From RPQJ01 sp031404015 (GTDB taxonomy: Bacteria; Pseudomonadota; Gammaproteobacteria; Steroidobacterales; Steroidobacteraceae): a DNA stretch of 35,619 bases. The notes below the pieces were generated by a model that made no database searches, had not been told where the DNA came from, and saw only the letters and a list, made by a program, of their open reading frames with translations. Shown here in pieces: positions 16,878 through 23,950 of this stretch (positions within the stretch are counted from its first letter, which is position 1; each line of letters starts with the position of its first letter). The stretch covers positions 1 through 35,619 of the forward strand of contig JANNGT010000326.1 of the NCBI GenBank assembly GCA_031404015.1. Reading direction: 5' to 3'. Made by a program: the position numbers and the translations under genes.

Positions 16878-18872
16878 ATGAGCCATCGCCGCACGGTTTC
16901 GAGGATGGTTGGCGCCGACTCGCCAGTGGTTCGTTGCCTGCTCGCCGCGTTGCTGGCATCGAACAGCTTCATCGGCAGTTCGGCGGCGGTCGGAGCAGTC
17001 TTGGTCGACGATGCGACACTTGTCGGCAGCAAGACCACGCCGGTCAGTCGTGGTTTTACTATCTCGCAGGCAGGAACCTATGAACTGACGCTCAGCGACG
17101 TTGGGTTTCCCGCTCCGCTCGCGAGCGTGCAGGCGGCGATCACACGTGGCGACCAGCTCGTCGTCGTGCGCAGGACGCCGGGCACGGTGAGTTTCACTGC
17201 AGAAGCGGACACCTACGAGCTGCAGATCGCGGGTGTCGCAGCCGGCGCGAGCGGACTGGGTACGTTCGCTGTCAAGATCACATCGGTACCATCCGGCAGC
17301 ACGCCGCTCGATTATTCCGACGTGGTCGAGACTACGCTGGCCGCACCGCCGGTTGGGCAGCTGGCGTTGCAGACTCAAGTCACGTTGGGCCAGGCCGGTG
17401 CGCACCGGATTTCCCTGAATGACATCGCGTTTCCCGAGCCGCTGGCGAGCATCGCACTGTTGCTGACGCGGGGCGGCGTCGAGTACGCGCGTCTTGACGC
17501 TGCAAATCTCACCGCAGATTTCACTGGTGCCGCCGGTGCGTACGACCTGCTGCTCGTGGCGCAAGCGGCAACGACGACTGCCACGGGATTGTTCGGTGTC
17601 AGGGTCGTCAATGTCGGCTCCAATGCGCCGGTGTTCGACGAAAGTTATCCGATCGGCAAGATCAGCGCGATCGACACCGTGACGCTGCCGGCTGCAACCA
17701 CCTATACCATGACGGTCACCGATCTCGGCTTCCCGGTGCCGCTGGGAACTGCTTCGGCGACACTGGTGCGCGGTTCAGAGTTGCTCGCGCGTGTGGCTGG
17801 CGGAAACTCTGTCTCGTTCAATACGACCGCCGGAGTCGTCGACCTGTATGCGCTCCCAATACCGGCGCCGCCGGCAGCGGTTGGGGCAATGTCGGTCGAG
17901 GTGCTGCAAGGCGCGAGTCAACTCAAGTCCGGAGTCTACGTCGCAACTCCGGATGCAACGTCGGGTGAGGCCACGCTGTTCAGCGACGTCGCCGAGGTGT
18001 CGGCTGCCGGCACGTTGCGCGCAACGTTGACGGATTTCGAGTTCCCCGTGGCTTTCGGCAGCCTGCAGTTGGGCGTGATCCAGAACGGCCTGCTACTTGG
18101 TCGACGCACGGGAGCGGGAACCATCGACCTGCCAGTGGAGTCCGGAACGCTCGCGATTCTGGTCGCGTCTGCGCCGGCAACGACGCCTGGCAGCGGGCTC
18201 TTCGGGGTGCAATTGACGACTGCGACTGTTGGCACCCTGCTGTACGAGCGGACACGGGCGGCGGGCGCCCTGTTCCAGCAGCGGGTCATCACCGTTCCCG
18301 CTTCGGGTTCATACGACGTCTCGGTTTCGGACCTGGAATTTCCGGTGCGCTTCGCCGAACTGGCGGCAGCCGTGACGCGTGGAACGCAGAAGGTCGGGTT
18401 CGTTTTCGGCGGCGGCAAGTTCACCTTCGCCGCGACGCCCGGTGACTACTTCATCAACTTCATCACTCGCGTCGACGGGGCGGCGACCTTTGGCACCTAC
18501 GGCCTGAAGGTCGAAGAAACGCCACCGCCGCCGACGGTGTCGCTGACCGCTGCCGCGACGTCGGTCGCCGCTGGCGCATCGACCTCGCTCACGTGGTCGA
18601 GCACGAACGCGACCAGCTGTCTTGCCTCCGGTCAGTGGACGGGCAGCAAGGCGGTCCAGGGCAGCGAGAACGTCGGGCCGATCAACACGCAGAGCACCTT
18701 CACGCTCGCGTGCACGGGTCCAGGCGGCACGGCTTCAAAATCGGTCGCCGTCGAACTCCGGAGCAACTCGGGGGGCAATGGCGGCGGCGGTGAGTTCGAT
18801 GCCAGGACGTTAATGCTGCTACTGCTCCTCGTCGCCTGGAGCCGCCAAACTCGACGACAGGCTCGCCGATAG
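16878..18872 (+). CDS. Secreted FP-repeat protein with Ig-like domain and GlyGly-CTERM-like tail; unknown function
   Basis: A 664-residue protein I cannot assign to a known family. It has a signal peptide (to about residue 40), then five copies of a repeat of 99-108 residues. Each copy has a core around an invariant D-x-x-FP: D74, D182, D282, D386 and D485 (for example SDVGFPAPLASVQAAITRG and SDLEFPVRFAELAAAVTRG), and closes with a strand of the form G-[LT]-F-G-V-x-[LV]. Residues about 552-627 match the Ig-like module common in secreted bacterial proteins (TVSLTAAATSVAAGAS, WSSTNATSC). The end is tripartite: SGGNGGGGEFD (631-641), a hydrophobic run TLMLLLLLVAW (644-654) and a basic RQTRRQARR. 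The alternating hydrophobic pattern suggests beta-sandwich repeats exposed outside the cell. The gene begins one base after the PrsT-like gene, implying a linked function. Confidence 0.85.
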   Translation: MSHRRTVSRMVGADSPVVRCLLAALLASNSFIGSSAAVGAVLVDDATLVGSKTTPVSRGFTISQAGTYELTLSDVGFPAPLASVQAAITRGDQLVVVRRTPGTVSFTAEADTYELQIAGVAAGASGLGTFAVKITSVPSGSTPLDYSDVVETTLAAPPVGQLALQTQVTLGQAGAHRISLNDIAFPEPLASIALLLTRGGVEYARLDAANLTADFTGAAGAYDLLLVAQAATTTATGLFGVRVVNVGSNAPVFDESYPIGKISAIDTVTLPAATTYTMTVTDLGFPVPLGTASATLVRGSELLARVAGGNSVSFNTTAGVVDLYALPIPAPPAAVGAMSVEVLQGASQLKSGVYVATPDATSGEATLFSDVAEVSAAGTLRATLTDFEFPVAFGSLQLGVIQNGLLLGRRTGAGTIDLPVESGTLAILVASAPATTPGSGLFGVQLTTATVGTLLYERTRAAGALFQQRVITVPASGSYDVSVSDLEFPVRFAELAAAVTRGTQKVGFVFGGGKFTFAATPGDYFINFITRVDGAATFGTYGLKVEETPPPPTVSLTAAATSVAAGASTSLTWSSTNATSCLASGQWTGSKAVQGSENVGPINTQSTFTLACTGPGGTASKSVAVELRSNSGGNGGGGEFDARTLMLLLLLVAWSRQTRRQARR

Positions 18873-18878
18873 AGAGCA

Positions 18879-18898
18879 GAGGCTCCTCAGGGAGCCTC
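18879..18898. terminator. Hairpin between convergent genes, probable bidirectional terminator
   Basis: GAGGCTCC and GGAGCCTC make a perfect eight-base stem with a TCAG loop, in the 37-base space between the FP-repeat gene and the convergent DsbC-like gene. The position and symmetry suit a terminator working in both directions. There is no strong T-run on either side, so termination may be inefficient or need a factor. Confidence 0.6.
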
Positions 18899-18909
18899 GT
18901 TGGCGGCCA

Positions 18910-19710
18910 TCAACGCCCAGTCGTCGGCCCCGAATTGTCGGCCTGCGCGGGAGCGGTCGGCAGGGCCGGTTCGTCCAGATAGCCCTCGATCGCCTCGCGC
19001 GACACCGAGCCGTACACCACGCGTCCGCTGCCGAACACCAGGCTAGGCGTGCCGTTGACGCCAAATTTCGATGCGATCGCGGCGATCTTCGCTGTCGGCG
19101 AAGCACACGAGCCGGCGGTTGCCGGCACGTCACGCCCCTCAAGCACCCATGCGCGCCATGCCGCGTCCTGATCGGTGGCGCACCAGATGCGATCCGCGCG
19201 CGCGGTCGCACCCGGGTGCAACGACTCGATCGGGTAGATGAACGTGTAGACGGTGACGTCATCCACACCCTCGAGCGACTGCTCGAGCTTCGTGCAGAAG
19301 GGACAGTCGGGATCGGCAAATACGGCAATTTGTCGCTTGCCAGAGCCTTTCACGCGCTTGATCGCCAGTTCCGTCGGCAGCGCCTTGAAATCGACCGCAT
19401 TCAGTCGCGCCAGGCTCTCCTGGGTCAGGTTGCGGCGCGTGGCGACGTCGAAGACCTCGCACTGGAAGCCGATTGTCGCACCGCCATCCATGTAGAAGAC
19501 GTTGCCCTGCTGGTCGATGACCTCGTACAGGCCGCCTTGCATCGGCACCGGTGCAATGCTGCGGACCTTGGCATTCGGCATCAATGCCTCGACGCGCTTC
19601 GTGTCGAGGACCGGATCGTCGCCGTGGTCGGATTCAGCGGCAACAGACGCCGTCGCGAGCACCAGTGCAACGGCCGCAGCCACCACTGACGACACAGCGC
19701 GCCTGGTCAT
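18910..19710 (-). CDS. dsbC: DsbC-type periplasmic thiol:disulfide isomerase
   Basis: A 266-residue protein with a signal peptide (1-25, ending SVAA). Residues 32-115 form the DsbC/DsbG-like dimerisation and linker part, with the strands VRSIAPVPMQGGLYEVIDQQGNVFYMDGG. The thioredoxin-fold domain contains the active site DPDCPFC (C136, C139) and the cis-proline loop GVNGTPSLVF. C181 and C203, in IWCATDQ and GSCASP, probably form the structural disulfide seen in DsbC. The enzyme reshuffles wrong disulfides in secreted proteins. At 266 residues it is slightly longer than the roughly 240 usual, with a low-complexity proline/alanine tail (EPALPTAPAQADNSGPTTGR). The ATG overlaps the stop of the upstream small gene (ATGA). 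Cysteine-containing secreted proteins nearby, such as the TIGR03790-like one, are possible clients; that is inference. Confidence 0.87.
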   Translation of the reverse strand: MTRRAVSSVVAAAVALVLATASVAAESDHGDDPVLDTKRVEALMPNAKVRSIAPVPMQGGLYEVIDQQGNVFYMDGGATIGFQCEVFDVATRRNLTQESLARLNAVDFKALPTELAIKRVKGSGKRQIAVFADPDCPFCTKLEQSLEGVDDVTVYTFIYPIESLHPGATARADRIWCATDQDAAWRAWVLEGRDVPATAGSCASPTAKIAAIASKFGVNGTPSLVFGSGRVVYGSVSREAIEGYLDEPALPTAPAQADNSGPTTGR

Positions 19711-19949
19711 TGCGGCTCCCGCACTGTCTCGTGCCGGTCATTGAAGGCACGCAGCTCGCCGACCGCCTGGCGCAGGTCGGTCAAGGCATCGACGAACTCG
19801 AGCCGGAACTCAAGCTGGGCAGCCTGCGTCATGCACTGCCGACTGGTGCGGAACCGACGGGCGGCAAGGTCGTAGCCGGAGGACGCGGCCGTCAATCGAC
19901 GATCATGGGCGACGAGAGAGCGCCAGAAGCGCCTTGAAAACAGGGGCAT
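19707..19949 (-). CDS. Small protein of unknown function, upstream of dsbC-like gene
   Basis: An 80-residue protein with no family I recognise. The ATG at 19949 is chosen because AAGGAG lies nine bases upstream, the strongest Shine-Dalgarno in this region; a GTG at 19991, overlapping the stop of the gene before, would add 14 charged residues and is the alternative. The protein is soluble-looking: MPLFSRRFWRSLVAHDRRL is basic and amphipathic, and the remainder (QAAQLEFRLEFVDALTDLRQAVGELRAF) looks helical. There is no signal peptide and no membrane helix. Its four-base overlap with the dsbC-like gene and close spacing to the 74-residue gene upstream show a three-gene unit. Confidence 0.6.
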   Translation of the reverse strand: MPLFSRRFWRSLVAHDRRLTAASSGYDLAARRFRTSRQCMTQAAQLEFRLEFVDALTDLRQAVGELRAFNDRHETVREPQ

Positions 19950-19987
19950 TGCTCGCAACTCCTTACGTTCGCTTTCTTCTTGCTTGT

Positions 19988-20212
19988 TCACTTGATATCC
20001 CAGATCAAGCGCTCCAGTTCCGCGATGCTCTGTTCGAGCTGGTCGACCGACTCGCAGTACTCGCGCCAGGCCTCGATGGCCGCCGGGTCGCGACTGCTCG
20101 CGCTGGTCGGGCTGAGCTGACGCAAAGCGCTCTCCCGCCGCCGCAACTGGCCGATCCGCCGGTAATCGAGTTCATCGAACCGGCGCCAGAAGTCCTCGTC
20201 CGACTTGGTCAT
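19988..20212 (-). CDS. Small helical protein of unknown function
   Basis: A 74-residue, strongly charged protein with no family I recognise. It begins MTKSDEDFWRRFDELDYRRIGQLRRRE and ends with a heptad-like stretch SVDQLEQSIAELERLIWDIK, which suggests a short coiled coil or helical hairpin. There is no signal peptide or membrane segment. AGAAGAG lies a few bases before the ATG. It is the first gene of the minus-strand unit that ends with the dsbC-like gene and is divergent from the GumC-like gene, so its promoter must be in the 281-base space to its right. The reading frame's tight packing with the next gene supports that it is real. Confidence 0.6.
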   Translation of the reverse strand: MTKSDEDFWRRFDELDYRRIGQLRRRESALRQLSPTSASSRDPAAIEAWREYCESVDQLEQSIAELERLIWDIK

Positions 20213-20300
20213 AGGCTCTTCTACCGCGCATGGCCGGTGACATCAGTCATTCCCCGGAACGCGAACGAGGATAGCTAACGACGATGACAGTTCGGTTTAC

Positions 20301-20322
20301 CGGGAGCAGCCGCCCGCTCCCG
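20301..20322. promoter_or_regulatory. Inverted repeat upstream of the sigma-54-type promoter
   Basis: CGGGAGC and GCTCCCG form perfect seven-base arms around an eight-base spacer. The site lies about 80-100 bases before the -24/-12 element at 20399, the distance at which NtrC-type activators usually bind, so it may be an enhancer site. A hairpin in the leader of some other transcript is the alternative. Confidence 0.4.
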
Positions 20323-20364
20323 CTGCGACGAAATCGCGTGCCGAATCAGAAAAATAGTCTGGTT

Positions 20365-20377
20365 TTCGTCATACGAA
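20365..20377. promoter_or_regulatory. Short palindrome near the sigma-54-type promoter
   Basis: TTCGT and ACGAA are perfect five-base arms around CAT. It lies 22 bases before the -24/-12 element. It could be an operator for a second regulator; by chance such a short palindrome is not rare, so confidence is low. Confidence 0.25.
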
Positions 20378-20398
20378 TGAAACGTCTTCAGTGGCCGA

Positions 20399-20414
20399 TG
20401 GCAATACGCCTGCA
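20399..20414 (+). promoter_or_regulatory. Sigma-54 (-24/-12) promoter candidate for the second polysaccharide operon
   Basis: TGGCAATACGCCTGCA matches the RpoN consensus TGGCAC-N5-TTGCA at nine of the eleven defined positions and has the exact GG-N10-GC spacing. It is in the space between the divergent small-protein operon and the GumC-like gene, pointing toward the latter; transcription would start near 20425 and leave a leader of about 70 bases. Exosortase and exopolysaccharide systems are known to be linked with PrsK/PrsR-type regulators that use sigma-54, which makes the site plausible. Confidence 0.6.
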
Positions 20415-20493
20415 CGACATTCGAATCTGTAAAGGAACGGCAACGCACGGCTGCGAGACTTCGGGGTCCGGGAAAAGGTGGCCCGACCCAAAA

Positions 20494-22131
20494 ATGAACG
20501 CTTCAACGTCAGCCCTCCCGACCTATGACGAAAATCCGCTGGCTGAAACGCTGACGGAACAGCTGGAAGCCCTGCGCCGGCGGGCGCGACCGATCGCCAT
20601 CGTCTTCGGGGTGATTCTTGCTGTTGCGCTGTTGCTCGCGCTGCTGTTGCCCGCCACCTATCGCTCGGCCGGCACGATCCTGATCGAGCAGCAGGAGATC
20701 CCGGAAGACTTCGTGCGATCCGCGGTCACGAGCTTCGCCGACCAGCGCGTGCAGATGATCAGCCAGCGCGTGATGACCTCCACCAACCTGCTGGAAGTCA
20801 TCGAGAAGCACCAACTGTACGACTTCGACCGTGGTCGTACGCCGCGCGAACAATTGGTCCAGCGCATTCGTGACGACATCAGCCTGGAAATGATCAGCGC
20901 GGACGTCGTGGATCCCCGGCGCGGTGGCGTGGTCAAGGCGACCATCGCCTTCTCGGTCGCGTTCAAAAACCGTTCCCCGGAGGTTGCGTCGCGGGTCGCC
21001 AACGACCTCGTCTCGCTCTACCTGCGGGAGAACCTTGCAACCCGCAAACAGCTGGCGGAAGGCTCGTCGCAGTTTCTTGCCAGCGAGGCCGAACGGTTGC
21101 GCCGGCGCACGGACGAGCTGGAGCAGAAGATTTCGCAGTTCAAGCGCAACAACCTCGAGCGGTTGCCGGAGATATCGGCCGCCAGCGCGGACCAGCTTTC
21201 GCGCATGACGGAGGAACTGCGCGAGGTCGAGACGCGCATTCGCTCGTTCGACCAGCAGATGGTGTTCCTCGACTCTCAGCTGGTGCAATTGAGTCCCACC
21301 GCGGACGCCGTCACGGCCTCTGGCGCGCGCGTGCTGAACCCGCGCGACCAGTTGAAGTCCGCCCGGGCTGAACTGGCGGCGATGACTTCACGCTATGCGC
21401 CCGACCACCCCGACGTGCGCCGCTTGCAGCGCGAAATCGCCCGGCTCGAGGCCGATGCGTCCGCGCCGGGCAGTGCTGCGGACGCACGCTACGAACCCAG
21501 TCAACCAGACAATCCCGCCTACATCCAGATTCGGGCGCAGCGGGAAATGACGGCCAGCGAACGTTCCACGCTGATTGAACGGCGCGGCGAACTGCAACGA
21601 CTGATCGGCCGCACCGAGCGCGCCCAACTCGAGATGCCCGACATCGATCGCGAGTACCGGGCGATGTTGCTCGAAGCCCAGGCGGAGCAGCAGAAGTATG
21701 CCGAGGTGCGGCAGAAACAGATGGCGGCGCAGTTGTCGCAGAACCTGGAGACGGAGCAGAAGGGCGAGCGCTTCACGCTGATCGACCCGCCGGTGCAACC
21801 GCAGGAACCGATCAGCCCGAACCGCCCCTTGATCGCCGGTCTCGGGTTGCTGCTGGCGCTGGCGGGCGCAATCGGCACGCTGGTGTTGCTGGAGGCGGCG
21901 GACCCCCGCGTCCACGGCCGCCGACAGCTTTTGCGCATCGTCGGTGAGCCGCCATTGGCGGTCCTGCCCTGGACCGCCGAGTCACCCCCGGCCGCGTGGC
22001 GCCACATCAACCCCGCCTGGGTGATTGCAGGTGCGGTCGCTGTCGGCTTCAGCGCCCTTGCAGCGATTCACTTCTTCTTCAAGCCGCTCGACGTGCTGTG
22101 GGCCGTGCTGGCCCGGCGTTTCGGCGGCTGA
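20494..22131 (+). CDS. GumC/Wzz-like polysaccharide chain-length determinant (complete copy)
   Basis: A 545-residue inner-membrane protein. The ATG at 20494 is chosen because a purine-rich GGAAAAGG lies upstream, because the N-terminus then resembles the family, and because an upstream extension would cover the sigma-54 promoter. A first helix (33-52) is followed by the Wzz domain with YRSAGTILIEQQEIPEDFV. Long coiled-coil stretches follow at about 187-265, 286-325 and 345-425, including SRYAPDHPDVRRLQREI, typical of GumC. The proline-rich DPPVQPQEPISPNRP (431-445) leads into the second helix (446-466). A third helix (507-527) and a conserved tail KPLDVLWAVLARRFG follow; these also occur in the partial copy at 1-345. 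The protein should set chain length with the adjacent kinase. It opens region E. Confidence 0.9.
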   Translation: MNASTSALPTYDENPLAETLTEQLEALRRRARPIAIVFGVILAVALLLALLLPATYRSAGTILIEQQEIPEDFVRSAVTSFADQRVQMISQRVMTSTNLLEVIEKHQLYDFDRGRTPREQLVQRIRDDISLEMISADVVDPRRGGVVKATIAFSVAFKNRSPEVASRVANDLVSLYLRENLATRKQLAEGSSQFLASEAERLRRRTDELEQKISQFKRNNLERLPEISAASADQLSRMTEELREVETRIRSFDQQMVFLDSQLVQLSPTADAVTASGARVLNPRDQLKSARAELAAMTSRYAPDHPDVRRLQREIARLEADASAPGSAADARYEPSQPDNPAYIQIRAQREMTASERSTLIERRGELQRLIGRTERAQLEMPDIDREYRAMLLEAQAEQQKYAEVRQKQMAAQLSQNLETEQKGERFTLIDPPVQPQEPISPNRPLIAGLGLLLALAGAIGTLVLLEAADPRVHGRRQLLRIVGEPPLAVLPWTAESPPAAWRHINPAWVIAGAVAVGFSALAAIHFFFKPLDVLWAVLARRFGG

Positions 22132-22158
22132 CCACGGATCGCCACGGGAGTTCGCACC

Positions 22159-23028
22159 TTGGATCGAATCGAACGCGCGTTGGAAAGATCGCGGTCGGAA
22201 CGGGACCGCGGCAGCCGTGCGCCCGCCGACTCCGTCGGCCCCGGCGCGCGTGCGCTCAAGCGCATCCCCTCCTCGACGGCGGTCGATCCGCCGGCGCCGC
22301 TTGCTGCCGCCGGGGTGGAGCAGGAGTCTGTCCGCACGCGGCGTGTGCACGTCGATCCCGCAGCGGTCAGGGAATCCGGATTGCTGCCGGCCAACCTCGC
22401 TGGCGTTGCGGGTCACGGCACCAAGATGCTGCGCGCGATGATCATGCAGCGCATGAAGCAGCGTGGCTGGAACACCCTTGCGGTGGTGAGTCCGGGCGCG
22501 AACGAAGGCAAGACGTTCGTCGCGGCGAATCTCGCCATCGCAATCGCTGCCGACCCGAACCACACGGCGCTGCTGGTGGATCTCGACCTTAAGCAGCCCC
22601 GCGTCCACTCGCGGTTCGGGGTGACGCCGCAGGCGGGTGTCGAGGAATGCCTCGCGGGGCGCCAACCGTTGTCGGCGGCGCTGCTGGGGCTCGAGGAGTA
22701 CCCGGGTCTCGTGCTGCTGCCCTGCCATGCCCCGGTGACCCAGTCGTCCGAACTGATCGGCAGCCAGCGTGCCGTCTCGCTGTTTCGCGAACTGAAGGAG
22801 CGCTACGTCAACCGCTTCGTCATCTACGACCTGCCGCCGATGCTCGCCGGTGATGATGCCGTGGTGTTCGCTGCGCACGCCGACGCGGTGCTCGTCGTCG
22901 TGGGCGACAACCGCACACGACGCGTCGAACTCACACGCTGCCTCGAACTGTTGCAGCACGTGCCCGTGCTCGGCACGGTCCTCAACGGTTCGACCGGCAA
23001 GGCCGGCGCGCCGCCGCCTTCGCGCTGA
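22159..23028 (+). CDS. CpsD-like BY-kinase (tyrosine autokinase) with intact Walker A
   Basis: A 289-residue cytoplasmic P-loop kinase. The TTG start at 22159 has CGGGAG eight bases upstream and gives the family-like beginning MDRIERALERSRSER. Walker A is SPGANEGKT (111-119, K118), Walker A' is LLVDLDLKQP, and the Walker B-like strand is VIYDLPPM. As in many exosortase-linked tyrosine kinases, there is no tyrosine cluster at the end (NGSTGKAGAPPPSR), so the phosphorylated residue, if any, is not the usual C-terminal one. The enzyme normally cycles between phosphorylated and free states to control polymerisation by the GumC partner encoded just upstream (27-base gap). It is the apparently active counterpart of the copy at 365-1225. 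Confidence 0.88.
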   Translation: MDRIERALERSRSERDRGSRAPADSVGPGARALKRIPSSTAVDPPAPLAAAGVEQESVRTRRVHVDPAAVRESGLLPANLAGVAGHGTKMLRAMIMQRMKQRGWNTLAVVSPGANEGKTFVAANLAIAIAADPNHTALLVDLDLKQPRVHSRFGVTPQAGVEECLAGRQPLSAALLGLEEYPGLVLLPCHAPVTQSSELIGSQRAVSLFRELKERYVNRFVIYDLPPMLAGDDAVVFAAHADAVLVVVGDNRTRRVELTRCLELLQHVPVLGTVLNGSTGKAGAPPPSR

Positions 23029-23056
23029 CCCACCCGATCCGCCGCGGCATCACACC

Positions 23057-23950
23057 ATGTACGAAAACTTCTACGGCCTGCGGGAAAAGCCCTTTTCGCT
23101 TACACCGGACCCGGAGTTCCTGTTTCCCGCGCGGCACCATCGCCGCGCGCTGCTGCAGCTCGAATTCGGGCTGGCGAACAAGGCCGCGTTCCTCGTCATC
23201 ACCGGCGAGGTGGGATCGGGCAAGACGACGCTGATCCAGTACCTGCTCGGCACGCTGTCAGCCGAGCACACGATCGGCATGGTCACGAACACCACCCCGG
23301 ACGCGGGCCAGTTGCTGCTGTGGGTGTGTTCTTCGTTCGGGCTGGAAGTGGGCGGTCGCGATGATGCCGAACTGTACCGGCAGTTCGCCGCATTCCTCGA
23401 GCGCGAGAATGCCGCGAACCGGCGCGCGGTGCTGATCGTCGACGAGGCGCAGAACCTCGGCGAGGACAGGCTCGAGGAACTGCGGGTACTTTCCAACCTC
23501 AACATCGGCAAGAAGCTGCTGTTGCAGACGGTGCTGGTCGGGCAGCCCGAATTGCGAAAGTTCCTGCAGGCCGCCCGCTTGCGCCAGTTCGCGCAGCGCA
23601 TTGGCGCGGAATACCACATCGGCCGGCTCACGGCACCGGAGTCCATGGCTTATGTCGCACACCGGATGCACGTTGCCGGTTGCGAGCGGGCGGACGTCTT
23701 CGATGAAGCAGCCTTGACGCTTGCGCACGAATCGAGCCGGGGCATTCCGCGGTTGTTGAACCAGCTCTGCGACACGGCCCTGGTGTACGGCTATGCCGAG
23801 GAGAGCGAGCGCATCGGTGCCGAACTGATGCGTGACGCGATCAAGGACCGCTGTGAAGGCGGCATCTTCCCCGGTCGCACGCTGACGCGCAGGGCGCCAC
23901 GCGCCCGGCGACAGACCGCGCCTGCCAACCCAGCTTCGGAGGCGCCATGA
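23057..23950 (+). CDS. ExeA-like AAA ATPase of exosortase/exopolysaccharide loci (second copy)
   Basis: A 297-residue ATPase. The ATG at 23057 matches the conserved start MYENFYGLREKPFSLTPDPE; a longer frame upstream is shadow sequence from the kinase gene. Walker A is GEVGSGKT (50-57), Walker B LIVDEAQNL (126-134), and the late GIPRLLNQLCDTALVYGYAEE segment is shared with the copy at 1245-2102. Family members lie next to exosortases and GumC/kinase pairs and are thought to drive or regulate export-complex assembly. The C-terminal 25 residues are arginine- and alanine-rich and differ from the first copy. Its stop overlaps the ATG of the NeuB fusion gene (ATGA), so the nonulosonate module is coupled directly to the export cassette. 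Confidence 0.88.
   Translation: MYENFYGLREKPFSLTPDPEFLFPARHHRRALLQLEFGLANKAAFLVITGEVGSGKTTLIQYLLGTLSAEHTIGMVTNTTPDAGQLLLWVCSSFGLEVGGRDDAELYRQFAAFLERENAANRRAVLIVDEAQNLGEDRLEELRVLSNLNIGKKLLLQTVLVGQPELRKFLQAARLRQFAQRIGAEYHIGRLTAPESMAYVAHRMHVAGCERADVFDEAALTLAHESSRGIPRLLNQLCDTALVYGYAEESERIGAELMRDAIKDRCEGGIFPGRTLTRRAPRARRQTAPANPASEAP

Noticed and set aside
18767..18872. JDVT-CTERM or MYXO-CTERM assignment of the FP-repeat protein tail
   Set aside because: Those signals have a conserved cysteine near the glycine stretch, as far as I recall; none is present here, so GlyGly-CTERM-like is the closest description.
20284..20493. Upstream extension of the GumC-like frame
   Set aside because: The 70 extra residues do not resemble the family and cover the sigma-54-type promoter and inverted repeats.
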